Shown here in pieces: positions 24,198 through 32,376 of a DNA stretch of 64,000 bases (the first letter of the stretch is position 1; the number at the start of each line of letters is the position of its first letter). Source of the stretch: Stenotrophomonas sp. ATCM1_4 (GTDB taxonomy: Bacteria > Pseudomonadota > Gammaproteobacteria > Xanthomonadales > Xanthomonadaceae); assembly GCF_004348115.1 (NCBI RefSeq), contig NZ_QPFB01000001.1:1574836-1638835 (forward strand), written 5' to 3'. Position numbers and translations under genes: made by a program. The notes under the pieces are model-generated. The model saw only the letters and a program-made list of their open reading frames with translations, did not search any database and was not told the DNA's origin.

Positions 24198-24920
24198 TCA
24201 GAGCTCCTCCACCGCCGTGCGTTTGGAGCGGGTGATCAGCCACGCCACGCCGCGCAGGTCGCGGATGCCGACCATGGCACGGCCGAAGTTGTTGTACTTG
24301 GACACGCCCGCGGTGCGATGGCGGTGGTTGACCGGCACGCTCACGGTCTTCCAGCCGGCGCGCTGCATCAGCGCCGGCAGGTAGCGGTGCATGTGGTCGA
24401 AGTACGGCAGGTCGAGGAAGGCATCGCGGTCGAACAGCTTGATGCCGCAGCCGGTGTCGGGAGTGTCGTCGCGCAGCATGCGCGCGCGGATGGCATTGGC
24501 CCACTTGCTGGCCCAGCGCTTGGAGCCGCTGTCCTGGCGGTTGACCCGCCAGCCGGCGAACAGCTTGACCCCGCCCTCGGCGGTATCGCGCGCGGCCAGC
24601 AGCCTGGGGATGTCGGCCGGGTCGTTCTGGCCGTCGCCGTCGAGGGTGGCGATCCACGGCGCGCGCGCCGCCTTGACCCCGGTCCGCACCGCGGTGCTCT
24701 GGCCGCTCTGCTGGACGTGGTGCAGCACCCGCAGCTCGGGGTTGGTGGCCTTCAGCGCCTGCAGCACCTGCAGGCTGTCATCCTTGGAGTTGTCGTCCAC
24801 GTAGACGATCTCGAAGGGCACCTTGCCGCGCAGCGCAGCGGTGATTTCGTTGACCAGCGGGGCGACGTTGTCGCGCTCGTTGAAGACGGGGACGACCACC
24901 GAGAGGGCAGGCTGGTTCAT
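24198..24920 (-). CDS. Family 2 glycosyltransferase, polyprenyl-phosphate type
   Basis: With start at ATG 24920 (MNQPALSVVVPVFNERDNVAPLV) the protein is 240 residues. It shows the GT-A nucleotide-binding start, DDNSKDD, the catalytic IATLDGDGQNDPADIPRLL (DxD-like), and DTGCGIKLFDRDAFLDLP. That set is typical of dolichol/undecaprenyl-phosphate sugar synthases. The extra upstream codons back to 24962 lack the motif and are rejected. It lacks membrane helices at its C-terminus, so the following LAB_N protein may supply the membrane part. It likely makes a lipid-linked sugar for envelope modification. Confidence 0.88.
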   Translation of the reverse strand: MNQPALSVVVPVFNERDNVAPLVNEITAALRGKVPFEIVYVDDNSKDDSLQVLQALKATNPELRVLHHVQQSGQSTAVRTGVKAARAPWIATLDGDGQNDPADIPRLLAARDTAEGGVKLFAGWRVNRQDSGSKRWASKWANAIRARMLRDDTPDTGCGIKLFDRDAFLDLPYFDHMHRYLPALMQRAGWKTVSVPVNHRHRTAGVSKYNNFGRAMVGIRDLRGVAWLITRSKRTAVEEL

Positions 24921-24993
24921 GACGCGATCCGTTGGCAATGCGTATTCAGGAAGACCGCGCATTTTCCCGCTTCCGTATTAGCGGGAGATGAAA

Positions 24994-25959
24994 TCAGGCG
25001 CGCGGTCCGAAGTAGGTGCGGCACCACTCCACCACCGGTGGCAGGCCCACTTCAATCGGGGTGGCCGGCTCGTAGCCGAAGGCCGCCCTGGCCCGCGCGG
25101 TATCGGCCATGGTCTGGACCATGTCGCCGGGCTGCATGGGCCTGTAGACCTTGTTGGCCGGCCGGCCGGCGGCCGAGGCGATCACGTCGATGAAGTGCTC
25201 CAGCTCCACCGGTGTGTGGTTGCCGAGGTTGAACACCTGATGCGGCGTGGCCTCGGCACTGGGATGCGACAGCGCCCCGAGGATACCGGTGACGATGTCG
25301 GAAACATGTGTGAAGTCGCGGCGCATGTGGCCCTCATTGAACACCTCGATGCTGCGCCCGGCCAGCACCGCGCGCGAGAACAGCAGCGGCGCCATGTCCG
25401 GCCGGCCCCACGGGCCATACACGGTGAAGAAGCGCAGCCCGGTGGCGCGCAGGCCATACAGCTGGGCGTAGGTGTAGGCCATCAGCTCGTTGGCGGCCTT
25501 GGTGGCGGCGTACAGCGAGCGCGGCTGGTCCACGCGCTGGTCCTCGGAGAACGGCGGCGTGGCCGAATTGCCGTAGACCGAGCTGCTGGAGGCGTACACC
25601 AGGTGCTGCACGCCGCGGTGGCGGCACAGCTCCAGCAGGTTGACGAAGCCGACCAGGTTGCTCTGCACGTAGGCGTGCGGGTTTTCCAGCGAATACCGCA
25701 CGCCGGCCTGCGCGGCCAGGTGGATCACCCGGGTCGGCTGCACTTCATCGAACAATGCGGCCAGGCCGTCGCGGTCGGTGATGTCCAGCGCGCGGATGTC
25801 CACCTGCGGGCACAGCGCGGCCACCCGGTCGCGCTTGATCTGCGGGTCGTAGTAGTCGTTGTAGTTGTCCAGCCCCACCACCCGCTCGCCGCGGGCGGAC
25901 AGCGCCTGGCAGGTGTAGGCACCAATGAAGCCGGCCGCACCGGTCACGAGAAGGGTCAT
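24994..25959 (-). CDS. NAD-dependent sugar epimerase (UDP-glucuronate 4-epimerase-like)
   Basis: The 321-residue protein belongs to the extended short-chain dehydrogenases: GAAGFIGAYTCQAL binds NAD, LDNYNDYYDPQIKRDRV is the specific stretch of glucuronate epimerases, SSSSVYGN holds the catalytic Ser, and LYAATKAANE holds the YxxxK pair. It would convert UDP-glucuronate to UDP-galacturonate for surface polysaccharide. It lies upstream of the glycosyltransferase on the same strand (73 bp gap), consistent with an envelope-sugar cluster. Confidence 0.9.
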   Translation of the reverse strand: MTLLVTGAAGFIGAYTCQALSARGERVVGLDNYNDYYDPQIKRDRVAALCPQVDIRALDITDRDGLAALFDEVQPTRVIHLAAQAGVRYSLENPHAYVQSNLVGFVNLLELCRHRGVQHLVYASSSSVYGNSATPPFSEDQRVDQPRSLYAATKAANELMAYTYAQLYGLRATGLRFFTVYGPWGRPDMAPLLFSRAVLAGRSIEVFNEGHMRRDFTHVSDIVTGILGALSHPSAEATPHQVFNLGNHTPVELEHFIDVIASAAGRPANKVYRPMQPGDMVQTMADTARARAAFGYEPATPIEVGLPPVVEWCRTYFGPRA

Positions 25960-26092
25960 CAGAACTATCCAGACGTAATGACGGCATTTTCGCCGCCAAC
26001 GATACAGATTTCACCGGTCTGCCCTGTCCGGGGAGCATCACGCCGTACCGCGCTGTCATCGGCCCGGTCCCACGCGGGGGCCGGGGGCCACC

Positions 26093-26401
26093 TCACCACA
26101 GGGTCAGCGGTGCTTCCCTGGCCAGGGTTTCCTTGCGTTCCTTGCTGTAGGCCCACCAGGGCTGCGGGGAATCCCCCGCCATGAAGCGCACGATGGACAG
26201 GAACACATCGATCACGCAGGGGTCGTGCACCACGCCGGTCTTCAGGCACAGCTGGGCATACATGTCGTAGGGATCACGCCCGCGCAGGTGCGCCGGGACA
26301 CGGATTCCAATCAGACGGAGATCTTTCTCACAGGCCGGCCCGACATTCGGCAGGTCGGTCAGACGCAACAGATGATTGCGGTCGACCTTGGTGGGGTTCA
26401 T
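26093..26401 (-). CDS. Helix-hairpin-helix protein, Cdd1-like
   Basis: The 102-residue protein starts MNPTKVDRNHLLRLTDLPNVGPACEKDLRLIGI, where LPNVGPACEKDLRLIGI is a helix-hairpin-helix. It then has HLRGRDPYDMYAQLC. This resembles the 'pathogenicity locus' Cdd1 family, whose function is unknown; binding of DNA or protein is a guess from the motif. It lies 37 bp after the parB stop on the same strand. Confidence 0.75.
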   Translation of the reverse strand: MNPTKVDRNHLLRLTDLPNVGPACEKDLRLIGIRVPAHLRGRDPYDMYAQLCLKTGVVHDPCVIDVFLSIVRFMAGDSPQPWWAYSKERKETLAREAPLTLW

Positions 26402-26438
26402 TGCCTTGCGTTCACCTCAGGGGGATGAAGGGTGGCCG

Positions 26439-27353
26439 TCAGCCCTGCTGACGGCGACGCAACCGCTCGAGCACGCCTTCCAGCGTGTCCAGGTCGGTGT
26501 AATGGATGACCAGCTTGCCCTTGCCACCACGGCCGTGGGCGATCGCCACCTTGGTGCCCAGCGATTCGGACAGCTCGGTTTCCAGCGAGGCGATGTCGGC
26601 CTGCGGCGCGGTCGGCGACGGCTTGGCCTTGCGTGCGCCCGGCACCTTGCCGGCGGCGAACTGCTGGGCGCGGTGCTCGACCTCGCGCACCGACCAGCCC
26701 TGCTCGGCGGCTTCCTCGGCCAGCTTGGTGGCCAGTTCCGGCGCCAGCGTGAGCAGCGCACGGGCATGGCCCATTTCCAGGCGACGGGTTTCCAGCAGCA
26801 CGCGCACGCCGATGGGCAGGTCGATCAGGCGCAGCAGGTTGGACACCGAGGCGCGCGAGCGGCCGACGGCCTGCGCGGCTTCGGCGTGGGTCAGCGAGAA
26901 CTCGCTGACCAGCCGGGCCAGCGCCTCGGCCTCTTCCAGCGGGTTGAGGTCTTCGCGCTGGATGTTCTCGATCAGCGCCATCGCGATGACGGTGCGGTCT
27001 TCCAGCTCGCGCACCACCACCGGCACATCGTCCAGCCCGGCCAGGCGCGAGGCGCGCCAACGGCGTTCACCGGCGATGATTTCGTACTTGCCGCCCTCGA
27101 TCTGGCGCACCAGGATGGGCTGGATGATGCCCTGCGCCTTGATCGACTCGGACAGCTCGGCCAGCTTGCCTTCGTCCATGTCGCGGCGCGGCTGGTACTT
27201 GCCCGGCTGCAGCTGGTCGATGGGCAGCTTGCGCAGCACCTCGCCCGGCTGCGGTTCGGCCACCGCGGCCACGGTCACCGGGGTGACGGCGCCCTTCGGG
27301 CCCAGCAGGGCATCCAGTCCACGGCCGAGGCCACGTTTCTTGGCACCGGCCAT
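26439..27353 (-). CDS. parB: Chromosome partitioning protein ParB
   Basis: The 304-residue protein has the N-terminal basic region (KKRGLGRGLDALLG), the CTP-binding ParB/Srx domain with GERRWRASRLAGL, the LIENIQREDLNPLEEA segment and a helix-turn-helix (LTHAEAAQAVGRSRASVSNLLRL) that reads parS. A C-terminal dimerisation domain follows. It loads at parS sites and acts with ParA to segregate the origin. I did not see a parS palindrome here. The start overlaps the parA stop by one base. Confidence 0.96.
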   Translation of the reverse strand: MAGAKKRGLGRGLDALLGPKGAVTPVTVAAVAEPQPGEVLRKLPIDQLQPGKYQPRRDMDEGKLAELSESIKAQGIIQPILVRQIEGGKYEIIAGERRWRASRLAGLDDVPVVVRELEDRTVIAMALIENIQREDLNPLEEAEALARLVSEFSLTHAEAAQAVGRSRASVSNLLRLIDLPIGVRVLLETRRLEMGHARALLTLAPELATKLAEEAAEQGWSVREVEHRAQQFAAGKVPGARKAKPSPTAPQADIASLETELSESLGTKVAIAHGRGGKGKLVIHYTDLDTLEGVLERLRRRQQG

Positions 27354-28150
27354 CAGACGGTCTCCACGGCCGGGGCGGCCTGCTTGCGTTCGTTGTTGCG
27401 GCGGATGATCTCACCGGCCAGGCCCAGGTAGGCCACCCCGCCACGCGAGCTGCGGTCGTAGCCGACGATGCTCTGGCCATGGCTGGGCGCCTCGGCCAGG
27501 CGCACGTTGCGCGGCACGATGGTGCGGAACACGCGGTCGCCGAAGTACTCGGTGAGCTGCGCGGACACCGCGTTGGCCAGGTTGTTGCGCACGTCGAACA
27601 TGGTGCGCAGCACGCCCTCGATCTCCAGTGCCGGGTTCAGGTTGACCTTGAGCGCATCGATGGTCTGCACCAGCGCGCTGAGGCCTTCCAGGGCGTAGTA
27701 CTCGCACTGCATCGGCACGATCACCGAGTCGGCGGCGGCCAAGGCGTTGAGGGTCAGCAGCGACAGCGCCGGCGGGCAGTCGATCAGGATGAAGTCGTAT
27801 TCATCGCGGATCGGCGCCAGCGCGCGCTTGAGCCGCTGCTCGCGCTCGCCCTGCTCCATCAGCTGGATCTCCGCGGCGGTCAGGTCGATGTTGCCGGGCA
27901 GCAGGTCATAGCCCTCGGCGGTCTGCACGCGCACTTCGACGGCGCTGTTCTCGCCGAGCAGGAGGTCGCAGGTGGAAGCTGCGACTTCACGCTTGTCCAC
28001 GCCACTGCCCATGGTCGCGTTGCCCTGCGAATCCAGGTCGACCAGCAGCACACGCTTGGGTGCGGCGGCAAGGGAAGCAGCCAGATTGACGGCCGTGGTG
28101 GTCTTGCCGACGCCGCCTTTCTGGTTGGCGATGGCGATGATGCGAGCCAT
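27353..28150 (-). CDS. parA: Chromosome partitioning ATPase ParA
   Basis: The start at 28150 gives 265 residues beginning MARIIAIANQKGGVGKTTTAVNLA, which holds the deviant Walker A (KGGVGKTT). The frame runs 12 codons further but without the conserved start. The Walker B region YDFILIDCPPALSLLTLNALAAADSVIVPMQ is intact. ParA binds DNA non-specifically as an ATP dimer and is pulled by ParB-parS. It follows rsmG in the order rsmG-parA-parB usual near the origin of gammaproteobacterial chromosomes. Confidence 0.96.
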   Translation of the reverse strand: MARIIAIANQKGGVGKTTTAVNLAASLAAAPKRVLLVDLDSQGNATMGSGVDKREVAASTCDLLLGENSAVEVRVQTAEGYDLLPGNIDLTAAEIQLMEQGEREQRLKRALAPIRDEYDFILIDCPPALSLLTLNALAAADSVIVPMQCEYYALEGLSALVQTIDALKVNLNPALEIEGVLRTMFDVRNNLANAVSAQLTEYFGDRVFRTIVPRNVRLAEAPSHGQSIVGYDRSSRGGVAYLGLAGEIIRRNNERKQAAPAVETV

Positions 28151-28345
28151 GCAGGGGAGCCTCGTGGGCGGGGTTGGACTGGTCATTATGGGGGTAGCGG
28201 CGCGCAGGCGGAAATCGGCGTGCCTTTCGGGGGCAATGGCTGCCCTCCCCGGCCTCCCCTTGCCGGCGGCAACGGGAGGGGGAGCGTCGTCGGAATGATC
28301 CCGTGGGGGCCCGCCGGCGTGGGGCCGGCCGGAGCGGATCCGGGC

Positions 28346-28984
28346 TTACCTGCGTTCGGCCACGACCAGGTGGCGGTCACCGACCAGGCCGGGGACCTGC
28401 AGCGGACGCACTTCCACTACCTGCCAGTCGGCCGGCAGCTGGGCGATCTCCTCGTGCGGGTAGACGCCCTTCATGGCCAGCAGCTGGCCGCCGGGGCGCA
28501 ACAGGTGACCGCCGACCTCGACGATGCCGGCCAGGGTGTCCATGGCGCGGGCGGTGAGGTTGTCGTAGGCACCGGGCTCATCCAGCGCCTCGGCCCGCGA
28601 CTCGGCGACGCGGGCGTTCTTCAGGCCCAGCTGGCGCACGGCCTCGCGCAGGAAGCGGGCCTTCTTTCCGTTGCTCTCGACCAGGGTGACCTGCAGCTGC
28701 GGGTGGGTGATGGCCAGCGGGATGCCGGGCAGCCCGGGGCCGGTGCCGAGGTCGGCCAGGGTGCCGGCGGTGACGTGGCTGGCCATGGCCAGCGAGTCGA
28801 GCAGGTGGCGGGTGACCATTTCGCGCGGATCGCGGATGGCGGTGAGGTTGTAGGTACGGTTCCAGCGCACCAGCAGGGCCAGGTAGGCCAGCAGCGGGGT
28901 GGCGAGCGCGGCGTCCAGGCCCATGGCCTGCAGGCCCTGCTGCAGGTCGGTGCTGACGTCGGGCGGGAGGGAGGTGTCGTTCAT
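28346..28984 (-). CDS. rsmG: 16S rRNA guanine-527 N7-methyltransferase
   Basis: The start at 28984 gives 212 residues. [15 protein letters not shown] is the SAM-binding motif I of RsmG, and [26 protein letters not shown] is its N-terminal signature. It methylates G527 of 16S rRNA; loss of it gives low-level streptomycin resistance. Twenty-eight bases upstream of the start lies an 8-copy GGCTTT repeat. This places a variable repeat in the promoter or leader region, where it could tune expression. The gap before parA carries only repeat sequence. Confidence 0.95.
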   Translation of the reverse strand: MNDTSLPPDVSTDLQQGLQAMGLDAALATPLLAYLALLVRWNRTYNLTAIRDPREMVTRHLLDSLAMASHVTAGTLADLGTGPGLPGIPLAITHPQLQVTLVESNGKKARFLREAVRQLGLKNARVAESRAEALDEPGAYDNLTARAMDTLAGIVEVGGHLLRPGGQLLAMKGVYPHEEIAQLPADWQVVEVRPLQVPGLVGDRHLVVAERR

Positions 28985-29012
28985 GGCGGGGATTATCGCA
29001 GGAGCGGGGGAA

Positions 29013-29060
29013 GGCTTTGGCTTTGGCTTTGGCTTTGGCTTTGGCTTTGGCTTTGGCTTC
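29013..29060. repeat. GGCTTT tandem repeat (8 copies)
   Basis: Seven perfect copies of GGCTTT and one final GGCTTC form a 48-bp array just upstream of the rsmG start (minus strand). Copy-number change could alter spacing or structure of the rsmG leader. Confidence 0.9.
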
Positions 29061-29067
29061 GCTTCTG

Positions 29068-29230
29068 CCCCCTCCCTTGCGCCAAAGGCGTAGGGGAGGG
29101 TTGGGGAGGGGTCGCTCTGGCTCTGGCTTTGCCTGCTGAAAGGACCGGGACGGTATCGGTCGGGGCAAACGCAACAGCAACAGCTACCCCTCCCCAACCC
29201 TCCCCTACGCCTTTGCCGCAAGGGAGGGGG
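29068..29230. repeat. Inverted pair of GC-rich palindromic repeats
   Basis: Two oppositely oriented copies of the dispersed family (29068-29111 and 29187-29230) enclose about 75 bp. They fill most of the 324-bp gap between rsmG and the phosphopantetheinyl transferase gene. Confidence 0.78.
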
Positions 29231-29247
29231 CTTGGAGCAGAAGCATA

Positions 29248-29273
29248 AGAAAGGCCGCTGTCGCGGCCTTTCT
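29248..29273 (-). terminator. Hairpin terminator
   Basis: A perfect 11-bp stem, AGAAAGGCCGC with its complement around a four-base loop, lies 35 bp past the phosphopantetheinyl transferase stop on the minus strand. A T-rich tail (TATGCTT) follows it. Confidence 0.75.
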
Positions 29274-29308
29274 CCGTTTCGCTCATCACAGTGGATATCA
29301 CCCGCCCA

Positions 29309-29899
29309 TCACAGCGGATACCACGCCAGCGCCGCGCGGAAATCGGCCGCGGCCTGCCACTCGTGCAGGTGCCAGCGGCCGGCCTCGCCCAGGCCCGGGT
29401 CGCACCACACCAATTGCAGCGCCCCCGCCGCGTCCGGCGCGAACTGCAGCTTCTCCAACCCGAACGAGATGCCGTGCCCGTGCGCCTTCAACAAGGCTTC
29501 CTTGGCGCACCACACCCGGAAGAACCACTGCTGGCATGCCGCGTCGTCCAGCCCGTCCAGCCACTGGATCTCCTGTGGGTGGAAGAAACGCCGGATCACC
29601 TCGCGCATCTGCCGGCGCGGCCGCTGCTGTTCCAGGTCCACCCCCAGGCGTGCGCCCTGCCCCAGCGCCACCAGCAGATGCGGGCCGCTGTGGCTCCAGC
29701 CGGTGCCGTAGTGGGCCAGCTCCCCGATCAACCACGGGCGATTGCGCTCATCCCGCGTCAACGGCAGGTCCTGCGGGGTGCTGCCCAGCACATCGGCCAG
29801 CAGCACGCGTGCCTGCGGCTCGCCGCGCGTGCCCGGGACATGCGGCAGCAGCCAGACCCGCACCGGGTCGAAATCCCAACGTTCCACGTAACCCCTCAT
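29309..29899 (-). CDS. 4'-phosphopantetheinyl transferase (Sfp type)
   Basis: The 196-residue protein transfers phosphopantetheine from CoA to carrier-protein serines. It has GVDLEQ (Asp88, Glu90 bind Mg), the FRVWCAKEALLKAHG motif (Trp130, Lys133, Glu134), and the DLPLTRDERNRPWLIGELAHYGTGWSHSGPHLLVALG region. It fits Sfp-type enzymes that activate secondary-metabolite, fatty-acid or pigment carrier proteins; in Xanthomonadaceae the partner may be the aryl-polyene pigment pathway, but that is inference. The gene stands alone, ended by a hairpin terminator. Confidence 0.88.
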   Translation of the reverse strand: MRGYVERWDFDPVRVWLLPHVPGTRGEPQARVLLADVLGSTPQDLPLTRDERNRPWLIGELAHYGTGWSHSGPHLLVALGQGARLGVDLEQQRPRRQMREVIRRFFHPQEIQWLDGLDDAACQQWFFRVWCAKEALLKAHGHGISFGLEKLQFAPDAAGALQLVWCDPGLGEAGRWHLHEWQAAADFRAALAWYPL

Positions 29900-30001
29900 G
29901 CTGAACAGACCACCGCCGCTTCAACAGGATGTTCACCGCGGTGCGCGTTGACTGTCCGCACCGCACCGTCCCCGGGTGCATTCACGCTGGGAGATACACG
30001 C

Positions 30002-30256
30002 ATGGGCATCATCGTCTGGTTGATCGTCGGTGGCATCGTCGGCTGGCTTGCCAGCCTCATCATGCGCCGTGATGCGCAGCAGGGCATCATCCTGAACATC
30101 GTGGTCGGCATCATCGGCGCCATGATCGCCGGCTTCCTGTTTGGCGGTGGCAGCATCAATGCCGCCATCACCCTGCGCTCGTTCGTGCTGTCGCTGCTGG
30201 GCGCGGTGATCCTGCTGGCCATCGTCAACCTGTTCACGCGCAAGAGCATCCGCTGA
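30002..30256 (+). CDS. GlsB/YeaQ/YmgE family membrane protein
   Basis: The 84-residue product (MGIIVWLIVGGIVGWLASLI) has three short hydrophobic helices with a glycine-rich pattern (GGIVGWLASLIMRRDAQQG, NIVVGIIGAMIAGFLFGG). That is the transglycosylase-associated family induced by stress. It sits in the inner membrane. ATG is at 30002, with a weak GGGAGA ribosome site upstream. A GC-rich hairpin follows the stop. Confidence 0.92.
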   Translation: MGIIVWLIVGGIVGWLASLIMRRDAQQGIILNIVVGIIGAMIAGFLFGGGSINAAITLRSFVLSLLGAVILLAIVNLFTRKSIR

Positions 30257-30281
30257 AACGCAGCATGGCGCCATTCGACCG

Positions 30282-30305
30282 GGCCCGGCCAGCAATGGCC
30301 GGGCC
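30282..30305 (+). terminator. GC-rich hairpin after the GlsB/YeaQ gene
   Basis: Nine-base arms GGCCCGGCC and GGCCGGGCC surround a six-base loop, followed by TTGCGGTTT. The weak T-tract lowers confidence. It may also end xthA transcription from the other strand. Confidence 0.55.
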
Positions 30306-30313
30306 TTGCGGTT

Positions 30314-31087
30314 TCAGCCCTGCGCCAACTGCACCCAGGCCGGGGCATGGTCGCTGGGGCGGTCCCAGGTGCGGGGCTCGCGGTCGATGCCCGAGGCCTG
30401 CGCGCGCGGCTTGAGCGCGTCGGACACCAGCGTCAGGTCGATGCGCAGGCCCAGGTTGCGGCGGAACCCGGCGGCGCGGTAATCCCACCAGCTGAAGATG
30501 CCGCCTTCGTCGTTGTGCAGGCGGAAGCCGTCGTGCAGGCCCAACTCCAGGATCTTGCGCAGGCCCGCACGCTCGGCGGTGGAGGTCAGGATGTGGTTCT
30601 CGTTCCACACCATCGGGTCGGGCACGTCGCGCTCGTCCGGGGCGATGTTGAAATCGCCCAGCACCACCAGCTGCGGGTGCTTGTGCAGCTCGTCGGCGAT
30701 CCAGCCACGCACCGCGGCCAGCCAGCGCAGCTTGTACTCATATTTGTCCGTGCCCACGTCCTGGCCGTTGACCACGTACAGGTTGATGATGCGCACGCCG
30801 TTGACGGTGCCGGCGATCACCCGCTTCTGCTCGTCCTCGAAGCCGGGGATGCCGATCTGCACGTCCTCGATCGGGTGCCGCGACAGCAGCGCCACGCCGT
30901 TATAGGTCTTCTGCCCGGCGAACACGTTGCGGTAGCCCAACTCCAGCAGGCGCGTGTCCGGGAACTTGTGGTCCTCCAGCTTGGTTTCCTGGATGCCGAC
31001 CACGTCGGGGGCAAAGTCGGCCAGCCACTGTTCCAGGTGCGGCAGGCGGACGTTGAGGGAGTTGACGTTCCAGCTGGCGATTTTCAT
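30314..31087 (-). CDS. xthA: Exodeoxyribonuclease III
   Basis: The 257-residue AP endonuclease/3'-exonuclease begins MKIASWNVNSLNVRLPHLEQWL. It carries ETKLEDHKFP (metal-binding Glu), GDFNIAPDERDVPDP (catalytic Asp/Asn), LRIDLTLVSDAL and the final SDHAPAWVQL with the catalytic His. All of these match Xth/ExoA. It acts in base-excision repair. The gene borders the AT-rich left edge of the defence island, and the divergent AbiE-like pair begins 200 bp away. Confidence 0.95.
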   Translation of the reverse strand: MKIASWNVNSLNVRLPHLEQWLADFAPDVVGIQETKLEDHKFPDTRLLELGYRNVFAGQKTYNGVALLSRHPIEDVQIGIPGFEDEQKRVIAGTVNGVRIINLYVVNGQDVGTDKYEYKLRWLAAVRGWIADELHKHPQLVVLGDFNIAPDERDVPDPMVWNENHILTSTAERAGLRKILELGLHDGFRLHNDEGGIFSWWDYRAAGFRRNLGLRIDLTLVSDALKPRAQASGIDREPRTWDRPSDHAPAWVQLAQG

Positions 31088-31212
31088 TGTTTGCGCAACC
31101 CACTGAATTTCTTAAATTTTATCATCACTTCTTGCAGTATCCCCATTGAAATCTCTCAGAATCCCGGTTCACTGACCCCTGCGATCGGACTCTTTTTCAG
31201 CCCTAACACCTC

Positions 31213-31296
31213 TTTCAGCATATGCTGAAATGCTCAACTTTACTGAAATAACGTTGACTTTTTCACCAATATTGATAATTTCAGCAAATGCTGAAA
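31213..31296 (+). promoter_or_regulatory. Twin palindromic operators and promoter of the AbiE-like module
   Basis: TTTCAGCATATGCTGAAA (31213-31230) is a perfect 18-bp palindrome. TTTCAGCAAATGCTGAAA (31279-31296) is the same site with a changed centre, 66 bp downstream. The second contains the ATG at 31288. Between them TTGACT (31254-31259) and TAATTT with an upstream TG (31276-31281), spaced 16 bp, form a plausible extended -10 promoter. The predicted transcript start falls at about 31288, so the mRNA may be leaderless. This fits antitoxin self-repression, as known for AbiE systems. Confidence 0.7.
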
Positions 31297-32376
31297 CAAG
31301 CCGAATTAGTGAAATTCGTCGAAACACATGCCGCTGAAGCGCTGCAAAGCGTGCTTGGGCAGGTGCCCGCCATCACGCGGCTGAGGGTCGAACCTCAACT
31401 TCACGCCCCCGATGGGGGAGCCGATATCCTGGTGCGCCTCAAAGCAGGCGGCCAGGACCGACTGCTGGTTTGTGAAGTGAAGTCCAGTGGGCAGCCACGG
31501 TATGTGCGGGCAGCGCTTTTTCGGCTGAAGCACTACGTGGAACGAAACGCGGAAGGTGCCATTCCGGTCTTCATCGCCCCCTACTTGTCGCCAAATGCGC
31601 AAGCCATGTGCCGCGAAGAAGGTGTGGGATTCATCGACCTGGAGGGCAATGCCTACTTGTCCTTCGATGGCATCTATATCGAACGCCAAGTCGCCACCAA
31701 GCCAGACAGCGAGCGCCGCGAACTCAAATCGTTATTCACTCCGAAGTCGGCACAGGTATTGCGCGTCCTGCTCCGCGACCCAAGCCGGACATGGCGAGTG
31801 ATCGAGCTTGCCGACGCCAGTGCCGTCAGCGTGGGTCATGTCAGCAACGTGCGCAGCAACCTGCTGGACCGGGAGTGGGCTGAAGTCGTGGATGAAGGGC
31901 TACTTCTCTCCAAGCCCGATGCCCTGCTTGACGAATGGGCGGCGGGTTACCGCTCGCCCGTCGGAAAGCGCCTGAGCTTCTATACAACGATTCACGGTAG
32001 CGCATTGGATGAAGCAACCAGAAAGGTGCTGCGCGCGGGTAGCGATGACAACGGGCAAGCCGTGCTTGCCTCCTACTCTGCTGCACAATGGTTGGCGCCC
32101 TATGCGCGCACCGGCACCCACTATTTCTACGCGGATGCACAGGGCCTTGAGCGGCTACACGCGGCCCTTGGACTGTCCGCAGTCGGGAAAGGTCAGAACG
32201 TTGTAGTGACGATACCCAAGGATGATGGCCTGTTCCTCGATGCAATCGAACCGACACCAGGCGTGGTCTGCACCAGCCCGGTACAGACCTACCTGGACCT
32301 GATCGTGTCCGGCGAACGCGGCATGGAAGCCGCTGACCATCTACGCAAGGAAATGCTGACGTGGCAGAGAATCTGA
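31288..32376 (+). CDS. AbiEi-type antitoxin with nuclease-like N-terminus
   Basis: The 362-residue protein has three visible parts. Residues about 30-130 resemble a PD-(D/E)xK fold: GGADILVRLK (Asp46) then LLVCEVKSSGQP (Glu63, Lys65). Residues about 150-210 form a winged helix, SAQVLRVLLRDPSRTWRVIELAD...SVGHVSNVRSNLLDREWAEV. The remainder, LDEWAAGYRSPVGKRLSFYT through YADAQGLERLHAALGLS and TSPVQTYLDLI, resembles the AbiEi C-terminal domain. The ATG is inside an operator and lacks a Shine-Dalgarno sequence. It overlaps the next gene by 16 bp. It is likely the antitoxin and autorepressor of a type IV-style module. Confidence 0.78.
   Translation: MLKQAELVKFVETHAAEALQSVLGQVPAITRLRVEPQLHAPDGGADILVRLKAGGQDRLLVCEVKSSGQPRYVRAALFRLKHYVERNAEGAIPVFIAPYLSPNAQAMCREEGVGFIDLEGNAYLSFDGIYIERQVATKPDSERRELKSLFTPKSAQVLRVLLRDPSRTWRVIELADASAVSVGHVSNVRSNLLDREWAEVVDEGLLLSKPDALLDEWAAGYRSPVGKRLSFYTTIHGSALDEATRKVLRAGSDDNGQAVLASYSAAQWLAPYARTGTHYFYADAQGLERLHAALGLSAVGKGQNVVVTIPKDDGLFLDAIEPTPGVVCTSPVQTYLDLIVSGERGMEAADHLRKEMLTWQRI

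Noticed and set aside
26439..28984. A parS site near parAB
   Set aside because: No TGTTnCACGTGnAACA-like palindrome was seen on reading; a proper scan of the whole genome would be needed.
29013..29060. Possible CRISPR array
   Set aside because: The units are 6-bp direct repeats without spacers.
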